Positions 43,884 to 52,334 of a stretch of 64,000 nucleotides of DNA are shown here, in pieces. The translations under genes were made by a program, and so were the position numbers. The notes beneath the pieces were generated by a model that was not told where the DNA came from, ran no database searches, and saw nothing but the letters and a program-made list of their open reading frames with translations. This DNA comes from an uncultured Treponema sp. (GTDB lineage Bacteria; Spirochaetota; Spirochaetia; Treponematales; Treponemataceae): contig CAKULY010000006.1 of the NCBI GenBank assembly GCA_934667505.1, positions 1 through 64,000 on the forward strand, written 5' to 3'. Every line of letters starts with the position of its first letter. Within the stretch, counting starts at the first letter, position 1.

Positions 43884-45287
43884 TAATGCTGCGCTTGCGC
43901 ACAAGTCTGCAAAACGTATCCAAAGAGACGCTTTTTCTACATTTTGTTGCGCAACCAGTGGAATTGCCTGTAGTTTTTTTCCGGCTAAAAAGTATTCTAT
44001 TTTTCCGTATTCATCGCCAGCCCTTATAGAGCCTTTTAGCATCTTTGGAAGTTCAATGTTTATCTTTACTTCGTTTACAGCATCTTCTGCGTCGTTTGCA
44101 ATGTTTATAGGAATTGTAAGCGCTTTTGGTTCCCAGGCAGGAACTAAGTGAACTCTTGTTTGCTTTGCTTTTACAAGCGGAATGTTGTATTCTCGCATTA
44201 TAAGAGGATTTTTGTAATCTGCGAACGTAGAAAATGCCCATTCTGTAACAGTTGTTCCGTCCGCAGTTCTGCCGGCTTGCCCTTCTGCTACAGTTTTTCC
44301 AGGACCGCCCATGGTGACGCTTATAATCCGCATGTTTTTTCGTTCTACAGTAAGAATTAGGTTATAACCGCTTTCGTCAATGTAGCCCGTCTTTAGACCG
44401 TCGCAGCCGTCGAGTTTTCCTAATAGCGGATTTGTGTTTTTTTGGTAAATCCCCATAGTTATGTATTCTGGAAGTCCATTTGAAAAATCCTGCGCTCGTG
44501 GAAGCCCCTTTGTTTCTGGCGCAAGATTTTTTTCTTTTGGATAAGTTATTGAAAGCGCCGAATGAAACTTTGCAAGAGATTCAGGATATTTTTCCAAGTA
44601 GACCTTGGCCAATGCGGCCATTTCTCTTGCTGTAGTTGTATTTTTTTCGCTATAGCCGGAAGTTTCTATAAAATGAGTGTTTTCCAGCCCAAGCTTTTTG
44701 ACTTCATCGTTCATTCTTTTTATAAAGGCTTCCATGCTTCCGCAAACGTAATCTGCGACTGCATGGGAAGCGTCGTTTCCAGATGCTACAGCCATTCCAA
44801 GCATAAGCTCTTCTAACGTTACTTTTTGATTTTTTCCTAGAAACATTAAAGACGAATGAGGAGGCATGTTGCAAGCCCAAGTATTTGGCGGAAGTGGAAC
44901 TTCGTCTTTTAAAGAAATATTTCCTTTTTCAATTTCCTGAAACACAACATACATTACAGCGATTTTTGTCATGCTTGCAGGCGGAATAATCTCATCCGCG
45001 TTTTTTTCGTATAGGATATTGCCATTTGTTGCGTCTATTAAGATTGCAGACTTTGCTAAAACAGGAAGCTCTACGCCTTTTGTTTCATAAGGCAATTTTT
45101 TTACGATTTTATTTCTTGCTGGGTATTTTGAGTTTAAAATATTTTCAAGTTCAGTTTTGTCTGAATAAGAAAGAGCTGGAACTGCTGATATTTTTCTAAT
45201 CTGAAAGGCTCTTGTTCCAACCGTAATTACGTAAGCGCTGCAAAAAGCAATTAGAGCTGCTAAAAGTATTTTTTTTATTTTCTTCAT
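43875..45287 (-). CDS. dacC: D-alanyl-D-alanine carboxypeptidase (PBP5/6 family)
   Basis: 470-residue low-molecular-weight PBP that trims the pentapeptide of peptidoglycan. N-terminal signal/anchor (about 6-25). Catalytic SMTK (Ser 105, Lys 108), SGN (169-171), KTG (299-301). A C-terminal beta domain is followed by a final hydrophobic/amphipathic segment (LWIRFADLCASAALLF) for membrane attachment. The symbol is a family-level guess among dacA/C/D. Its ATG overlaps aroC's stop by four bases. Confidence 0.9.
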   Translation of the reverse strand: MKKIKKILLAALIAFCSAYVITVGTRAFQIRKISAVPALSYSDKTELENILNSKYPARNKIVKKLPYETKGVELPVLAKSAILIDATNGNILYEKNADEIIPPASMTKIAVMYVVFQEIEKGNISLKDEVPLPPNTWACNMPPHSSLMFLGKNQKVTLEELMLGMAVASGNDASHAVADYVCGSMEAFIKRMNDEVKKLGLENTHFIETSGYSEKNTTTAREMAALAKVYLEKYPESLAKFHSALSITYPKEKNLAPETKGLPRAQDFSNGLPEYITMGIYQKNTNPLLGKLDGCDGLKTGYIDESGYNLILTVERKNMRIISVTMGGPGKTVAEGQAGRTADGTTVTEWAFSTFADYKNPLIMREYNIPLVKAKQTRVHLVPAWEPKALTIPINIANDAEDAVNEVKINIELPKMLKGSIRAGDEYGKIEYFLAGKKLQAIPLVAQQNVEKASLWIRFADLCASAALLF

Positions 45288-46381
45288 TTTATTTTAGCCG
45301 TTTCGTTTCTAAGAAGCATATCTGCAAGCACAATTGCAGCCATCGATTCAATTACTGGAACTATACGTGGGCAAAGGCAAACATCGTGCCTGCCTTTAAT
45401 TTCTATTTTAGTTTCTTCGTATTTGTTTTCTGCTTTTTTTATAGTTTTTTGTTCTGTAAAGATGCTTGGAACAGGTTTTATAGCTGCCCTAAAAACTATT
45501 TCGTTTCCGTTTGAAATTCCGCCAAGAATTCCGCCTGAATTGTTTGTAAAAAATGATGGGTTTCCGCTGGAAATAAACATTTCGTCGTTGTTTTGGCTGC
45601 CAGTTGAATCTGCGCTTGCAAATCCGCTGCCAAATTCAATGCCCTTTACAGCTCCTATTGAAACAACCGCTTTTGCAAGTTCCGCATCTAGCTTGTCAAA
45701 AACTGGTTCTCCAAGTCCTGTTGGAACTCCTGTTATTTTACATTCTATTATTCCGCCTGCGCTGTTTCCCTGTGAGCGCAATAATTCAAGTTTTTCTTCA
45801 GCTTTTTCTGCAGCAGTGTTGTCTGGCATTCTAAGATTGTTCTGTTCAATTTGCGAAAAGTCTTTTTTTTCACATTCAATGCCGCAAGCCTTAAGCGTGT
45901 AAGCCGTAATTTTTATGCCTTTTGATTCTAAAAGCATTTTTGCAACAGCTCCTGCAGCCACTCTTGCAGCGGTTTCTCTTCCGCTAGACCTTCCGCCACC
46001 TCTAAAGTCTCTAAATCCGTATTTTTCATCGTATGAAAAATCAGCATGGCCTGGCCTGTAAGAATCTTTTATATTGCCGTAATCGCTTGAATGTTGCGAA
46101 GTGTTTTTTATAACAATTGCGATTGGAGTCCCTGTTGACTTGCCTTCGAAAACTCCAGAAAGGATTTCTGCCTGGTCTGGCTCAAAGCGCGAAGTAACCG
46201 CCGCTGATTTTTCGCCTTTTACAGCGCTTCCCGGTCTTCTTCTGTCTAGCTCTTTTTGAATTCTTGAGCAATCTATTTCAAGTCCCGCAGGGCAGCCGTC
46301 AATAACAACGCCTAATGCTTTTCCGTGGCTTTCTCCAAAGGTTGTAATCTTAAATAAAGTTCCGTAAGTATTTCCTGACAT
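45284..46381 (-). CDS. aroC: Chorismate synthase
   Basis: Last enzyme of the shikimate pathway; FMN-dependent. GESHGKALGVVIDGCPAG at the N-terminus, RRRPGSAVKGEKSA, YRPGHADFSYDEKYGFRDFR, GGRSSGRETAARVAAGAVAK and GGISNGNEIVFRAAIKP are the family blocks. 365 residues, usual length. No ribosome site; a TATGTT lies 11 bases upstream, so it may have its own short-leader promoter after the upstream regulator gene. Confidence 0.97.
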   Translation of the reverse strand: MSGNTYGTLFKITTFGESHGKALGVVIDGCPAGLEIDCSRIQKELDRRRPGSAVKGEKSAAVTSRFEPDQAEILSGVFEGKSTGTPIAIVIKNTSQHSSDYGNIKDSYRPGHADFSYDEKYGFRDFRGGGRSSGRETAARVAAGAVAKMLLESKGIKITAYTLKACGIECEKKDFSQIEQNNLRMPDNTAAEKAEEKLELLRSQGNSAGGIIECKITGVPTGLGEPVFDKLDAELAKAVVSIGAVKGIEFGSGFASADSTGSQNNDEMFISSGNPSFFTNNSGGILGGISNGNEIVFRAAIKPVPSIFTEQKTIKKAENKYEETKIEIKGRHDVCLCPRIVPVIESMAAIVLADMLLRNETAKIK

Positions 46382-46399
46382 GGCAGAAGATTAACATAT

Positions 46400-49138
46400 T
46401 TACTTTAATTTCTCAATCAATTCATGGCGGCTATGGATTCCAATCTTTTTGTAGATGTTTTTATTGTGCGTCGCAACTGTTGCCGGCGAAATTTTTAGAA
46501 TGGCTGCGATTTCTTTGTCGCTCATGCTTGCCGCTACCATGGCTGCAATAGAAGCTTCTTTTTCAGTAAGATTTGCAGAAGTGAATAATGCGTTCATAGC
46601 TGCATTGTCAGGCGCTTTTTCTTGTTTTTCTATTTGTTTTGTGTTGTCAGCGTGTTCCTTAAATTTTTCTATTGATTCAGTTTCTTTTCTTTCTGCTGTG
46701 CCGAGCAAACTGTTTTGCAAGGTTTCGTTTACAGAAGAGATTAACATTTTTGCATAATTATTGCGGTTTCGTATTACAGCAAGAATTCTTTGAAGAACTA
46801 ATTCTATGTTGAATGGCTTTTGAAAAACGTCAGTTGCTCCCATCTTAAGCAGTTCTATAACAGTCGATGCGCAAACATTTTTCGCAGTCACAAAGAAAGG
46901 TATTTTTTTAGGAATATCTGTTCCCGTTAAAAGCTCAAAGGTATTTGTTCCAGAAATTGTAAGGGAAACCACAATTACATCAGGAGATTCTGATTCTATG
47001 TTTTTTAAAAGATTATAACTGCTGCCGTACGTAAAAACTTTAAAGCATGAAGAAAATTGTTCTGCAAAAATCTTTTGAATATCAGGATTTTCATCCAGAA
47101 TAAAAATCTTTTTTAAATTACCGTCTGCTTGCTTTGGTTCTTCAATTTCTAGCAAAGAAGAACTGTTTTTTTCAAATTTTTCTAAAGTGTAAAAACTGTG
47201 CAAATTAAATGGCATTGGTTCCAAAGAAAGCCTGATAGAAATTGTGTTTCCATAAGAATCTGGAATTATAGTTATTTGCCCGTTGTAGAGCTCAACAATT
47301 CTTTTTACAACATTCATTTGAACTCCCCAGGTGTTAATAACATTTTCTATAAAATCTTTTGAAACTTTTTCCGCTTCTGTTTCGGATAATTCTAAATTCA
47401 ACAAGACTTCAGATTCGTAGCGTGTTATTGGCTCTGAAAAAAAGTGTATGGAATAAATAAAAGTGTAGTTTTCATATTCGTAAGAGACAGTTAAAGTCGT
47501 TTGAGGAATAGTTTTTTTTATAGCTAATTGGAGCGGAAATTTTAAAATCAGCATAAGAAAATTTCGGTTTGAAAAGATGCAAGTTCCAGGCAAGATTTTT
47601 TTTTGAACATCAAGAAATGTCCCGCATTTTTTAATAGTTGTAATATCTTTTTCTGTTGTTTCCTCAATAAAAGTGTATAAATCTATAGGCTCAAAGTCTG
47701 TCCGCCTATTTACAGGATAGCACTCATAATTTTGAAGGGCAAAAAGGCAGTATGTAAGCGTTCTAGAAATATTTAAACTTTCGTTCACATTGTCAAGCAG
47801 TTCTGACGACATCTTGTTTTTGCATTTTTCAAAACTGGTAAATATAACTTGAAAAGGATTTGCAAGCAACGTTGTAAGTTTTGAATATATGAAGTTTTTT
47901 TTCGTTTCTTGTTTTACTTGTTCTTTTAGCTTTTTCTGAGTCAATTGATTCAGCGCAGAACGGTTTCGAATTTTGATATTCAGTTTATATAGCGTTGAAA
48001 CAGCGATAACTGCAAAGCAAACTATTTGCGGCATGGCAAGGTCTTGATTGGCAAGTTTAAAAAATCTTATATTCTTAAAAATAAACCTGAAGTTCAAGCA
48101 GCACTGCTGAATAAAAACTAGCAGGGCGACAAAAATCCAAATTAAAATAAGTTTTATATTGCACATTGGATTGTACGCAATAGATTCGTAAGTTTGAATC
48201 AAAAGAATTATCAGGAGAAAGAATGAAATAGAAAGCACGCTGAAAGAAAAAATTGCGTTCTCAATTGGAAGAATACATAAGAACAGCCCTGCCGAAAAAA
48301 CACTTATTAGTATTAAAGAAAAACAGTTTGAAAAATTATAATACCAAGGCGGAAATATGTTCGGGATTTTTCCATAATATCTGTGAAGTGTGATTATAAG
48401 GCACAGATAAGAAGTTGTTATTGTAAAATAGGATACTTTATAGGCAGTTTTTACGCTTGTTAAAAATGGCCAAATGTAGAAACTTCCGATTCCCATTGAA
48501 GAAAAAATATAGAGAATAAGCGAAAAACATAAAAACGCAAGAAAAATACCATCATATTCTTTAAAAGTTACGCAGGTGAATATGATAAAAATTATAGCAG
48601 AAATGCAAATTCCGCCAATAATTGAAAAGATTATCGTTAATCCTGTTACAAGAGATGTGTAATTCTTTGCAGACATAAAATAAATCTTTACAAGCGAAGG
48701 GTGGTAGGTCTGTATTTTGATTCTTACAGGCAAGGATGAAGAATTTTTATCGATATAATTATTGTTTTGCGGAAGATATATGCAGTTTAGCCAGGTATCC
48801 ACAGTCTTGTCTGCTTTTTTTATGCCGTTTCCAGTTTTTCCAATATAAATCCATTCGTCGTTTTTTGATTGGATAAAAACATCGGCCTGATAGAAAGTTT
48901 CCTGCCCGAAGCAAAGGACACTTTGCTCTTTGGTAATGATATTTGCAGGAACGGATGTTTCAATCCAGCAGACGTTGTTCTTTTTATGCGAATTTACGTA
49001 ATCGTTCTGCTTAAAATCAGAAGAAACTATCTCATCTGCCTTAAGATTTTTTGAACTTGTATAAAATGTGGAAAGATTCAGAGTCTGAGCATTTTTACCT
49101 GCGAAAAGAAGCAATACAATATAAAACAGGCTTTTCAT
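46400..49138 (-). CDS. 7TM-DISM membrane hybrid regulator with inactive-looking kinase and receiver, LuxR output
   Basis: 912 residues. Signal peptide (1-18); a periplasmic 7TMR-DISM-type sensor domain (about 20-155); seven or so membrane segments (about 163-385). A coiled coil leads to a histidine-kinase-like region in which the His-box reads YSKLTTLLANPF, so the phospho-accepting His is missing. An ATPase-like block (VQMNVVKRIVELYNGQITII) lacks clear N and G1 boxes. The receiver domain (about 670-788) keeps LDEN, the Thr (FFVTAK) and the Lys (VFQKPF), but the acceptor Asp is Ser (VIVVSLTISG). A LuxR-type helix-turn-helix ends the protein (about 856-912). The ATG at 49138 begins the signal peptide and follows a TAAAAT by seven bases. 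Likely a membrane-tethered transcription regulator working without phosphotransfer. Confidence 0.82.
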   Translation of the reverse strand: MKSLFYIVLLLFAGKNAQTLNLSTFYTSSKNLKADEIVSSDFKQNDYVNSHKKNNVCWIETSVPANIITKEQSVLCFGQETFYQADVFIQSKNDEWIYIGKTGNGIKKADKTVDTWLNCIYLPQNNNYIDKNSSSLPVRIKIQTYHPSLVKIYFMSAKNYTSLVTGLTIIFSIIGGICISAIIFIIFTCVTFKEYDGIFLAFLCFSLILYIFSSMGIGSFYIWPFLTSVKTAYKVSYFTITTSYLCLIITLHRYYGKIPNIFPPWYYNFSNCFSLILISVFSAGLFLCILPIENAIFSFSVLSISFFLLIILLIQTYESIAYNPMCNIKLILIWIFVALLVFIQQCCLNFRFIFKNIRFFKLANQDLAMPQIVCFAVIAVSTLYKLNIKIRNRSALNQLTQKKLKEQVKQETKKNFIYSKLTTLLANPFQVIFTSFEKCKNKMSSELLDNVNESLNISRTLTYCLFALQNYECYPVNRRTDFEPIDLYTFIEETTEKDITTIKKCGTFLDVQKKILPGTCIFSNRNFLMLILKFPLQLAIKKTIPQTTLTVSYEYENYTFIYSIHFFSEPITRYESEVLLNLELSETEAEKVSKDFIENVINTWGVQMNVVKRIVELYNGQITIIPDSYGNTISIRLSLEPMPFNLHSFYTLEKFEKNSSSLLEIEEPKQADGNLKKIFILDENPDIQKIFAEQFSSCFKVFTYGSSYNLLKNIESESPDVIVVSLTISGTNTFELLTGTDIPKKIPFFVTAKNVCASTVIELLKMGATDVFQKPFNIELVLQRILAVIRNRNNYAKMLISSVNETLQNSLLGTAERKETESIEKFKEHADNTKQIEKQEKAPDNAAMNALFTSANLTEKEASIAAMVAASMSDKEIAAILKISPATVATHNKNIYKKIGIHSRHELIEKLK

Positions 49139-49145
49139 GAAAGAA

Positions 49146-49151
49146 ATTTTA
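49146..49151 (-). promoter_or_regulatory. -10 element next to the start of the 7TM regulator gene
   Basis: TAAAAT seven bases before the ATG at 49138, no ribosome site. The -35 is poor. Confidence 0.4.
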
Positions 49152-49237
49152 TCATATTTTGTGCAGATTTGCATTAAGAAAATAAATGTCAAAAGTAAAA
49201 AAGATTATTCTTTCGCTTAAAGCTTTTTTATTAGGGC

Positions 49238-49279
49238 GAAAGCCGAGTTTTTATTTGTTTTTCTAAAACCTCGACTTTC
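49238..49279. repeat. Foldback repeat, copy I (minimal, tips only)
   Basis: GAAAGCCGAG...CTCGACTTTC: only the paired tips and a T-rich loop remain. A right-arm-like stretch (TTCGCTTAAAGC) lies just to the left at 49213-49224. Confidence 0.55.
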
Positions 49280-49282
49280 AAG

Positions 49283-49312
49283 TTGTAAAATCTATTAATG
49301 AATTGATAAAAT
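49283..49312 (+). promoter_or_regulatory. Promoter of dapA
   Basis: TTGTAA (49283-49288), 18-bp spacer, TAAAAT (49307-49312); predicted leader of about 50 nt with a ribosome site. Confidence 0.45.
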
Positions 49313-49368
49313 TCATTAAAAGTGGCATACTCAAGCAAAAAAGGTTTGCATACCTGTTTGGGGGAAAT

Positions 49369-50274
49369 ATGATTAAGTTAAGTGGTGCAATGACAGCATT
49401 GGTTACTCCTATGCACGAAGATGAGTCTGTTGATTACGAATGTTATCGAAAACTTGTCAAATCTCAGTTGGAAGCTGGAATTGATGGCATACTTCCGCTT
49501 GGAACAACCGCAGAGACACCTACTCTTACAGAGGAAGAAGAGGACGAACTTATAAAAATTTCCTTTGAAGAAGTAAGGGCTTTTGAAAAGGCTAATAATA
49601 AAAAAATCAATGTGATTTTAGGTTCCGGCTCTAACTGTACGCGAGACGCTGTGCGCTATTGCAAAAGAGCTAAAAAAGCCGGCGCAGACGCAGCTTTAGT
49701 TGTTACTCCTTATTACAATAAGCCTAGCGATGAAGGAGTTTTTCGCCATTTCGAAGAAGTTTCTAAAGTAGGAATTCCTATTGTTGTTTACAATATTCAG
49801 GGAAGAACTGGAAAAAATATAGATACTGCTACGATGGCTCGAATAGCTTCTTTGCCAAATATAATTGCCGTAAAGGAAGCTAGCGGAAACATAAATCAGA
49901 TGATGGACGTTATTGCCGCAATAAAGGCAAAGAATCCAGACTTCTCAGTTATTTCTGGTGACGATGGACTTACACTTCCTTTGCTTGCGGCTGGTGGAGA
50001 CGGAGTTTTTAGCGTTGTTTCAAATTTTTGTCCTTCTTTGATTACTCAAATGGTTCACTATGGGCTTGAGGGCAATTTTGAAAAAGCTCGCGAAATTCAT
50101 TACAGATTATTACCTTTCTTTAAGGCAGCTTTTGTAGATGGTAATCCTACTTCTATAAAATATGCACTTAGCTTAAAAGGGGTGATGAAACCGTGCGTCC
50201 GTCTGCCTCTTGTAGAAGTAAAAGAAAGCGCGAAAAAAGTAATAGAAAACGCTATAAGTGAATGTGGACTTTAA
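49369..50274 (+). CDS. dapA: 4-hydroxy-tetrahydrodipicolinate synthase
   Basis: Condenses pyruvate with aspartate semialdehyde, entry to lysine/diaminopimelate synthesis. The Schiff-base Lys lies in IIAVKEASGNI, the catalytic Tyr in VVYNIQGRTG, and the substrate Thr pair in LGTTAETPTL (usually GTTGES). 301 residues from the ATG at 49369, which follows ggggga; the longer frame to 49303 covers the promoter and is rejected. asd, which makes its substrate, lies 104 bases downstream. Confidence 0.94.
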   Translation: MIKLSGAMTALVTPMHEDESVDYECYRKLVKSQLEAGIDGILPLGTTAETPTLTEEEEDELIKISFEEVRAFEKANNKKINVILGSGSNCTRDAVRYCKRAKKAGADAALVVTPYYNKPSDEGVFRHFEEVSKVGIPIVVYNIQGRTGKNIDTATMARIASLPNIIAVKEASGNINQMMDVIAAIKAKNPDFSVISGDDGLTLPLLAAGGDGVFSVVSNFCPSLITQMVHYGLEGNFEKAREIHYRLLPFFKAAFVDGNPTSIKYALSLKGVMKPCVRLPLVEVKESAKKVIENAISECGL

Positions 50275-50378
50275 GTTCGATTTTAGGTTTATACAAAACT
50301 TGAAAACGGCTGAGGCAAGGTCTTGAGCGTAAGCGTGCCTTGATTATACGTATTTAATTTTATAAATGGGGGAATGTT

Positions 50379-51476
50379 ATGGCAGAAAAAATAAAAGTTG
50401 GTGTTCTTGGCGCTACTGGAATGGTAGGTCAGCGTTATATAAAGCTCTTGGAAAATCATCCTTGGTTTGAAGTTTCTTACGTAGCGGCATCTCCTCGCTC
50501 TGCGGGAAAGTCCTACAAAGAAGCTGTTGCTAATCGCTGGCTCATAGGTGCCGAAATCCCTTCTGGCGTTGCAGATTTAATTGTTCAAGATGCAAATGAC
50601 GAAAAAGCCGCCTTGGGAAAGTGCCGCTTTGTGTTTAGTGCTCTTGAAATGGGAAAGGATGAAATTAAAGCCTTGGAAGCGGCCTATGCTGCCGAAGGAA
50701 TACCTGTGGTTTCAAATGCTTCTGCAAACCGCTGGACAGAAGATGTTCCTATGTTGATTCCAGAAATAAACTATAGCCACCTTGACGTCATTGAGGAGCA
50801 AAAAAAGCATCACGGCTGGGATAAAGGCTTTATCGCCGTAAAACCGAATTGTTCCCTTCAAACTTATATGATGCCTTTGTATGCATTGATTCAAGCTGGC
50901 TATCCTGTAAAAAGAATGATTGTAACAACTCTTCAAGCTACATCCGGGGCAGGCTATCCTGGAGTTCCTTCTTTTGATATGATAGACAATATCGTTCCGT
51001 ATATTGGCGGAGAGGAAGAAAAAACAGAAAAAGAATGTCTAAAGATTTTAGGAACAGTTCACAATGGAACCATAGTAAATTCTGCAGGACCGTTGGTGAG
51101 CTCTACTTGCACAAGAGTTCCTGTCGTTGACGGGCACACAGCGACCGTTTCTTTGGAATTTGATTTGCCAGAAAACAAAAAACCTTCATTGGAAGAAATT
51201 GAACGCGTTTGGACTTCATTTGCATCTTTGCCGCAGGAATTAAAGTTGCCATCCGCGCCAGAGCATCCAATTGTTGTCCGCCACGAAGAAAACCGTCCTC
51301 AGCCACGCCGTGACCGCGAAACAGAAAAAGGAATGGCTTGTGTAATTGGCCGCCTTCGCAAGTGTCCGGTTTTTGATGTAAAATTTGTTGCGTTAAGCCA
51401 CAATACAAAGCGAGGCGCCGCTCTTGGCGGTATACTTAACGCAGAGCTTTTAAAAGCCCGTGGATTTTTTGATTAA
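50379..51476 (+). CDS. asd: Aspartate-semialdehyde dehydrogenase, archaeal/fungal-like type
   Basis: NADPH-dependent reduction of aspartyl phosphate, feeding lysine, threonine and methionine synthesis. VGVLGATGMVGQRYIKLL is the nucleotide-binding loop; AVKPNCSLQTYMMPL carries the active-site Cys; TLQATSGAGYPGVPS follows, and CTRVPVVDGHTATVSLEF is the substrate block. 365 residues, with sequence features of the archaeal/fungal branch rather than the E. coli branch. The ATG follows gggggaatgtt. Between dapA and asd is a hairpin-forming stretch (CAAGG/CCTTG, about 50316-50341). Confidence 0.93.
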   Translation: MAEKIKVGVLGATGMVGQRYIKLLENHPWFEVSYVAASPRSAGKSYKEAVANRWLIGAEIPSGVADLIVQDANDEKAALGKCRFVFSALEMGKDEIKALEAAYAAEGIPVVSNASANRWTEDVPMLIPEINYSHLDVIEEQKKHHGWDKGFIAVKPNCSLQTYMMPLYALIQAGYPVKRMIVTTLQATSGAGYPGVPSFDMIDNIVPYIGGEEEKTEKECLKILGTVHNGTIVNSAGPLVSSTCTRVPVVDGHTATVSLEFDLPENKKPSLEEIERVWTSFASLPQELKLPSAPEHPIVVRHEENRPQPRRDRETEKGMACVIGRLRKCPVFDVKFVALSHNTKRGAALGGILNAELLKARGFFD

Positions 51477-51523
51477 AGTTTCTTTTTCATAGTTGCACAA
51501 AGCTTGGCTTTCGACATAAAAGT

Positions 51524-51570
51524 AAAAAAAAGAGTCCTGGAAGTTTATTCAATTTCCAGGACTCTTTTTT
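51524..51570. terminator. Bidirectional terminator between asd and hsp20
   Basis: Perfect stem AAAAAAGAGTCCTGGAA / TTCCAGGACTCTTTTTT, with A and T runs on the two flanks so that it works for both convergent genes. Confidence 0.9.
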
Positions 51571-51581
51571 AGTCAGCAATT

Positions 51582-52013
51582 TTAGTTAGCTGTTATTGCA
51601 ATGCGTTTTGGTTCAGTTAAAGCCTTTCGTGGCATTGTTACTGTCAAAACGCCGTCTTTTACAGTGGCGCTAATTTTATCTGAAGCAACATCTTCAGGAA
51701 GAGCAAATCTTCGGCTAAACTGGCTGTAAGAGCGTTCCCTTACAATCCATTTGTCATCGCTCTTTTTGTCAGACTTTTCTTCTTTTTTCTCTTCTTTTGC
51801 AGAAGAAATTGTCAATGTATTGTGATCAAGTTCGATATTTACATCTTTGTCTGTTTTTCCAGGAAGATCCATTTGAAGAGTGTAATTGTCTTTTGATTGC
51901 TTTACATCAACTTTTGGTTCATGGAAGAAAGGTTTTTTGCTATAAGCAGGAACTCCGTATCCGTTTCCAAGTAAGTCATCAAAAAAATCATTAAAAAGTG
52001 AAAGTTCGTTCAT
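51582..52013 (-). CDS. Small heat-shock protein (Hsp20/alpha-crystallin)
   Basis: 143-residue ATP-independent holdase. The alpha-crystallin domain (about 30-135) contains PKVDVKQSKDNYTLQMDLPG, ISSAKEEKKEEK (charged loop) and the closing VKDGVLTVTMPRKA. A short C-terminal tail (RIAITAN) contains an IxI motif. The ATG follows agaggtaat. Its promoter is a full-consensus sigma-54 site rather than a heat-shock sigma or CIRCE arrangement. Confidence 0.94.
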   Translation of the reverse strand: MNELSLFNDFFDDLLGNGYGVPAYSKKPFFHEPKVDVKQSKDNYTLQMDLPGKTDKDVNIELDHNTLTISSAKEEKKEEKSDKKSDDKWIVRERSYSQFSRRFALPEDVASDKISATVKDGVLTVTMPRKALTEPKRIAITAN

Positions 52014-52078
52014 AATATTACCTCTTATTATTTATTTCTAAAGTTTCTGAAAACCTTTTTGGCTTTCACTTTATATAA

Positions 52079-52096
52079 AGCAAGATTCGTGCCAAG
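52079..52096 (-). promoter_or_regulatory. Sigma-54 promoter of the hsp20 gene
   Basis: The minus strand reads CTTGGCACGAATCTTGCT. It matches every fixed position of the -24/-12 consensus YTGGCACG-N4-TTGCW, with GG and GC ten bases apart. The predicted start point is near 52068, giving a leader of about 55 nt. Confidence 0.85.
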
Positions 52097-52231
52097 TTTT
52101 TGAATAAGACTCCTTGTTCCAGATATTTTATTGTATTTCTTTGTAATATAATAAAATACAGGTTAAGCGAAATGTTTTGCATCCTGCTCTTTAAGAGATT
52201 TCGATTTTAAAATTTAACAAGTTGCTTCTTT

Positions 52232-52289
52232 TGAGTAAAAAATATCGTTTTGGTAAAAATGACTCGCTATGCTGGGTATTTTTTACTCA
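52232..52289. promoter_or_regulatory. Inverted repeat upstream of the sigma-54 promoter, candidate enhancer site
   Basis: TGAGTAAAAAATA (52232-52244) and TATTTTTTACTCA (52277-52289), 13 of 13 complementary, 32 bp apart, about 165-220 bp upstream of the predicted hsp20 start point. No T run follows on the minus strand, so a terminator for the RluA gene is less likely. The rest of this 321-bp gap is A/T-rich and unremarkable. Confidence 0.5.
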
Positions 52290-52334
52290 GATAGAATAAA
52301 GGGGCAGATTTCTTTGATAAAAAATACCTATATT

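Noticed and set aside
50275..50378. Lysine riboswitch between dapA and asd
   Set aside because: The gap is only about 100 nt with one simple hairpin, too short for the five-helix lysine riboswitch.
52232..52289. Intrinsic terminator for the RluA gene
   Set aside because: The two arms are 32 bp apart, the stem is A/T-rich and no T run follows on the minus strand; kept instead as a possible enhancer site.
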